From: Pseudomonas oryzagri
GTDB lineage: Bacteria > Pseudomonadota > Gammaproteobacteria > Pseudomonadales > Pseudomonadaceae
DNA: 64,000 nt
Assembly (NCBI RefSeq): GCF_020831405.1
Contig: NZ_JAJHPU010000041.1
Span: forward strand, 62,001-126,000
Direction: 5' to 3'
Shown piece by piece: positions 61,271 to 64,000 of this stretch. The notes beneath the pieces are model-generated. The model saw only the letters and a list, made by a program, of their open reading frames with translations, had not been told where the DNA came from and did no database searches. Position numbers and translations under genes: made by a program. The number at the start of each line of letters is the position of its first letter. Position 1 is the stretch's first letter.

Positions 61271-61537
61271 ATGAAAAAACTGCTGCTGCTGTCCCTGGCC
61301 ATCGCCAGCCCGCTGGCCTTCGCCAAGACCGAGTGCACCACCGCCGACAAGGCGCAATGGCAGGATCAGGCCGCCTTCCAGGACAACCTCAAGGCGCAGG
61401 GCTACCAGATCAAGAAGTTCAAGGTCACCGACGGCAACTGCTACGAGATCTACGGCTACGACAAGGACAAGCGCAAGGTCGAGATCTACTTCGACCCGGT
61501 CAGCGGCAAGCCGGTCAAGGAAAACATCGAGAAGTGA
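61271..61537 (+). CDS. Small secreted PepSY-domain protein
   Basis: An 88-residue protein: signal peptide ([18 protein letters not shown]) and a short PepSY domain (about 35-88: [29 protein letters not shown] in sequence, with [14 protein letters not shown] after it). Two cysteines may form a disulfide. It acts in the periplasm; the family is linked to metal or membrane stress genes. It is followed 4 bases later by a cytochrome b561 gene. ATG 61271 was chosen because it starts the signal peptide; an in-frame ATG lies at 61232. Confidence 0.9.
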   Translation: MKKLLLLSLAIASPLAFAKTECTTADKAQWQDQAAFQDNLKAQGYQIKKFKVTDGNCYEIYGYDKDKRKVEIYFDPVSGKPVKENIEK

Positions 61538-61541
61538 TGCG

Positions 61542-62087
61542 ATGAGCGTGCCCGCGCAGAGCCTGCGCCTGTGGGACCCGGTGGTGCGGCTGTTCCACTG
61601 GTCCCTGGCCGGCGCCTTCTTCGCCAACTACCTGTTCACCGAGGCGGGCGAGGGCTGGCACCGCTGGCTCGGCTACTACGCCGCGGCCTGGCTGGGCGTG
61701 CGTCTGGTGTGGGGGTTCGTTGGCACGCCGGCGGCGCGCTGGGCGGACTTCTGGCCGACCCGGGCGCGCCTCGCTGCCCATTGTCGGGCGCTGCGGGCCG
61801 GCCTGCCCTTCCATCGCCTGGGGCACTCGCCGCTGGGTGCCCTGGTGATGATCCTGATGATGCTGGCCATGCTCGGCCTCGGCGTCACCGGCTTCCTGAT
61901 GGAGGAGGTCGACTACTTCTGGGGCGAGGACCTGCCGCTGCAGATCCACGAGTGGCTGGCCAACGGTCTGTTCGCCCTGGTCCTCTTGCACATCTTCGCC
62001 GCGCTGCTGGAAAGCTGGCGGCTGAAGGAGAACCTGCCGCTGTCGATGGTCACCGGCCGACGTCGGCCGCCCGGCCAGCCGCACTAG
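61542..62087 (+). CDS. Cytochrome b561-type membrane protein
   Basis: A 181-residue inner-membrane b-type cytochrome with four membrane segments. Likely heme ligands are His19 (RLFHWSL), His40 (WHRWLGYYA) and the later HEWLANGLFALVLLHIF pair. It may carry electrons between quinol and the co-encoded PepSY protein or a thiol partner (inference). It begins 4 bases after the PepSY stop, so both are one operon. Confidence 0.9.
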   Translation: MSVPAQSLRLWDPVVRLFHWSLAGAFFANYLFTEAGEGWHRWLGYYAAAWLGVRLVWGFVGTPAARWADFWPTRARLAAHCRALRAGLPFHRLGHSPLGALVMILMMLAMLGLGVTGFLMEEVDYFWGEDLPLQIHEWLANGLFALVLLHIFAALLESWRLKENLPLSMVTGRRRPPGQPH

Positions 62088-62127
62088 CCGGCCGGGCCGT
62101 GCGCTCGCCGCCGGCGAGCGCGTCTGG

Positions 62128-62775
62128 CTACTCCGGCAGGCACACGCCGGTGCCGCGCAGGCCGCAGTAACCGCCGGGATTCTTGGCCAGATACTGCTGG
62201 TGGTAGGCCTCGGCGTAATAGAACGGCGGCGCCGGGCGGATCTCGGTGGTGACCGGGCCGTAGCCGGCGCGGGCCAGTTCGGCGGCGAAGGCGGCGGCAC
62301 TGGCTTGCGCCGCGTCCAGCTGCGCGGCCGTCGAGCAGTAGATCGCCGAGCGGTACTGGGTGCCGACATCGTTGCCCTGGCGCATCCCCTGGGTGGGGTC
62401 GTGGGCCTCCCAGAACACCTTGAGCAGCGCGGCGAAGCTGGTCTCGCGCGGGTCGTAGACCACCCGCACCACCTCGGTGTGGCCGGTCAGCCCGGAGCAC
62501 ACCTCCTCGTAAGTGGGATTGGCGGTGTAGCCGCCGGCGTAGCCCGCCGCGGTCACCCACACGCCCGGCTGCTGCCACAGGCGCCGTTCGGCGCCCCAGA
62601 AGCAGCCGAGACCGAACTGCACTTCCTCCAGACCGGCGGGAAAGGGCGGCGACAACGGATTGCCATTGACCGCGTGGTGCGCCGGCACCGGCAGCGGCGT
62701 CGCGCGCCCCGGCAGGGCCTGCTCGGCGCTGGGCAGCTCGAGCTTGTGGGCGAGAATCTGTGAGCGCAGGACCAT
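62128..62775 (-). CDS. msrA: Peptide methionine sulfoxide reductase A
   Basis: Repairs S-methionine sulfoxide in proteins. The 215-residue enzyme has GCFWG with catalytic Cys58, [21 protein letters not shown] and the resolving cysteine near the C-terminus in [13 protein letters not shown]. About 45 extra residues precede the core, as in E. coli MsrA. Confidence 0.95.
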   Translation of the reverse strand: MVLRSQILAHKLELPSAEQALPGRATPLPVPAHHAVNGNPLSPPFPAGLEEVQFGLGCFWGAERRLWQQPGVWVTAAGYAGGYTANPTYEEVCSGLTGHTEVVRVVYDPRETSFAALLKVFWEAHDPTQGMRQGNDVGTQYRSAIYCSTAAQLDAAQASAAAFAAELARAGYGPVTTEIRPAPPFYYAEAYHQQYLAKNPGGYCGLRGTGVCLPE

Positions 62776-62985
62776 GGCGTGTCTCCCGATAATGGCGATC
62801 GCAATCTGGTAACTTGCCTGGGTCGGGCGGACGCTGCAACCGTCGCCGCCGGCGTTTTTACGATAGTCGGGCTTGGCCTGACCGGTTACATCCTGTTAAC
62901 ACTGGGCAACGCTTCGCTGCGCGCGGTTGCGCCGGCTGGATTATGCTGAAGCCATTGTTAACGTGTAGACACAAAGGTAAGGATC

Positions 62986-63585
62986 ATGCAATCAGGATTC
63001 ATGCAGCGGCTGCGCCGCGGCCTGTTGCTGGCGCTGCTGGGCGCCGCACTGCCGGCGACCGCGGCTGCCGAGGCGACTGGCAACGAAGAGAGCCAGAGCG
63101 AGCAGGGCAGCGAGGCCGGCGGCAGCCAGGCCAGCGCGCCGATCAGTAGTCTGAGCAGCGCCGACCACGAGCGCTACCTCGCCGAACTCAAGCGCCTCTA
63201 TCCCCGGCAGTCGTCGCGCAAGGCGCTGCTCGAGCACTGCAACCGCCTGCTCGAGAGCTATTCCCTGCGCGCCGGTTATCGGGTCGGCGAGACCCAGGCC
63301 AGCGACCTGCTCTACCAGCTGAGCATCCTCGGCGAGGGCCGGCTGAACGTGCGCGAGGAGATCCGCAGCGCCGACGGCAGCCGCATGGAGGTCCACAACC
63401 GGCCGCTGGAGCTGTACGGCGTCGATCCCTTCGTGCGCTACGACTGCCCGACCCGCGGGCCGTCCTGCCAGGTGCTCAGCCCCAAGGACGGCTCGCCGCT
63501 GTTCACCCTGGTGCGCGACCACGCCGGCATGGAGGAGCTGGCCAAGGCCTTCAGCTACCTGATCCGCGATCTGCAGAGAGGCTGA
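62986..63585 (+). CDS. Secreted protein of unknown function
   Basis: A 199-residue protein with a signal peptide (about 1-28, core LLLALLGAALPATAAA), a low-complexity Glu/Ser/Gly-rich stretch (about 30-55) and a soluble domain (about 60-199) with two cysteines (YDCPTRGPSC) that may form a disulfide. I do not recognise the family. AAGG-TAAGG ribosome binding site precedes ATG 62986; ATG 63001 is an alternative. It lies between msrA and aceF, where PAO1 (from memory) has the phosphodiesterase gene dipA. Confidence 0.8.
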   Translation: MQSGFMQRLRRGLLLALLGAALPATAAAEATGNEESQSEQGSEAGGSQASAPISSLSSADHERYLAELKRLYPRQSSRKALLEHCNRLLESYSLRAGYRVGETQASDLLYQLSILGEGRLNVREEIRSADGSRMEVHNRPLELYGVDPFVRYDCPTRGPSCQVLSPKDGSPLFTLVRDHAGMEELAKAFSYLIRDLQRG

Positions 63586-63629
63586 TCCCACCGAGGCTGC
63601 CGCTGTCGCGCAGGATCGCCGGACCCCCA

Positions 63630-63665
63630 AAACAGAAACCCCGCCAATCGGCGGGGTTTCTGTTT
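63630..63665. terminator. Bidirectional terminator before aceF
   Basis: A 16-bp perfect stem (63630-63645 with 63650-63665) with a 4-base loop, flanked by A and T runs. It serves the unknown secreted-protein gene on plus and aceF on minus. Confidence 0.9.
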
Positions 63666-63683
63666 GTGGCGGACGTTCGCGGC

Positions 63684-64000
63684 TTACAGCAGCAGCGAGC
63701 GGATCTCCGCCAGCAGGTCGGCCAGGCGACGGGTGAAGCGAGCGGCGGCGGCGCCGTTGATCACCCGGTGGTCGTAGGACAGCGACAGCGGCAGCATCAG
63801 CTTGGGCTGGAAGGCCTTGCCGTCCCACACCGGCTGCATGCTCGCCTTGGACACGCCGAGGATCGCCACCTCCGGCGCGTTGACGATCGGCGTGAAGCCG
63901 GTGCCGCCGATGTGGCCGAGGCTGGAGATGGTGAAGCAGGCGCCCTGCATGTCGTCCACGGAGAGCTTCTTGGTGCGCGCCTTCTCCGCCAGTTCGGCGG
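63684..64000 (-). CDS. aceF: Dihydrolipoamide acetyltransferase (pyruvate dehydrogenase E2), C-terminal part
   Basis: The window holds the last 105 codons of the catalytic domain. Recognisable E2 sequence: [21 protein letters not shown], the conserved AILGVS and the active-site His in [14 protein letters not shown]; it ends EIRSLLL. The complete enzyme transfers acetyl groups to CoA in the pyruvate dehydrogenase complex. The 5' part is outside the window. The stop is TAA at 63684-63686. Confidence 0.95.
   Translation of the reverse strand, partial: AELAEKARTKKLSVDDMQGACFTISSLGHIGGTGFTPIVNAPEVAILGVSKASMQPVWDGKAFQPKLMLPLSLSYDHRVINGAAAARFTRRLADLLAEIRSLLL

Overview
The window is a GC-rich, gene-dense piece of a Pseudomonas-type gammaproteobacterial chromosome. 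Protein sequences and gene order (tatABC with hisIE, ubiEJB, hslVU, argS, priA, rpmE, ponA, pilMNOPQ, aroKB, gltBD, hemE, metY, msrA, aceF) match, from memory, the region around PA5016-PA5080 of P. aeruginosa PAO1. I see no rRNA, tRNA, CRISPR array, prophage or intact insertion sequence. The genus is well supported; the species is not. Reading is by eye, so domain borders are approximate.

Left part (1-10080): the N-terminal 1,017 codons of a fused indolepyruvate ferredoxin oxidoreductase (-) lie divergent from an Lrp/AsnC regulator. Then come a secreted proline-rich tandem-repeat protein, a lipoprotein, a bacteriohemerythrin, the pair pip-dtd, and a three-gene polar amino acid ABC transporter.

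Centre-left (10078-26577): a minus-strand stretch carries two blocks. One is ubiE-ubiJ-ubiB followed by hisI-hisE-tatA-tatB-tatC-rsmE. The other is priA, argS, a SPOR-domain protein, hslV-hslU and a DUF971 gene. rpmE, a secreted nuclease and malic enzyme maeB lie on plus. The polyhydroxyalkanoate cluster I remember between the DUF971 gene and ubiE in PAO1 is absent here.

Centre (26577-45043): ponA is divergent from the type IV pilus assembly operon pilMNOPQ. aroK, aroB and a DamX-like AAA/SPOR gene follow, then gltB-gltD (glutamate synthase) and hemE. Several strong intrinsic terminators separate these units.

Right part (45128-64000): an MFS transporter and a LysR regulator are divergent around an AT-rich palindrome. 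They are followed by an APC permease, an orphan ParA-like ATPase, a universal stress protein, trxC, metY, a DUF1992 gene, selO, an MscK-type channel, a CvrA-type antiporter, rlmJ, a PepSY/cytochrome b561 pair behind a possible BqsR-type box, msrA, an unknown secreted protein, and the C-terminus of aceF at the edge.

Most of the window is conserved housekeeping DNA and I do not see a convincing new multi-gene system. The best leads are small: a terminator coded inside a signal peptide, structured leaders before rpmE and gltB, palindromic candidate operators, a putative BqsR-type box, and the uncharacterised proline-repeat protein.
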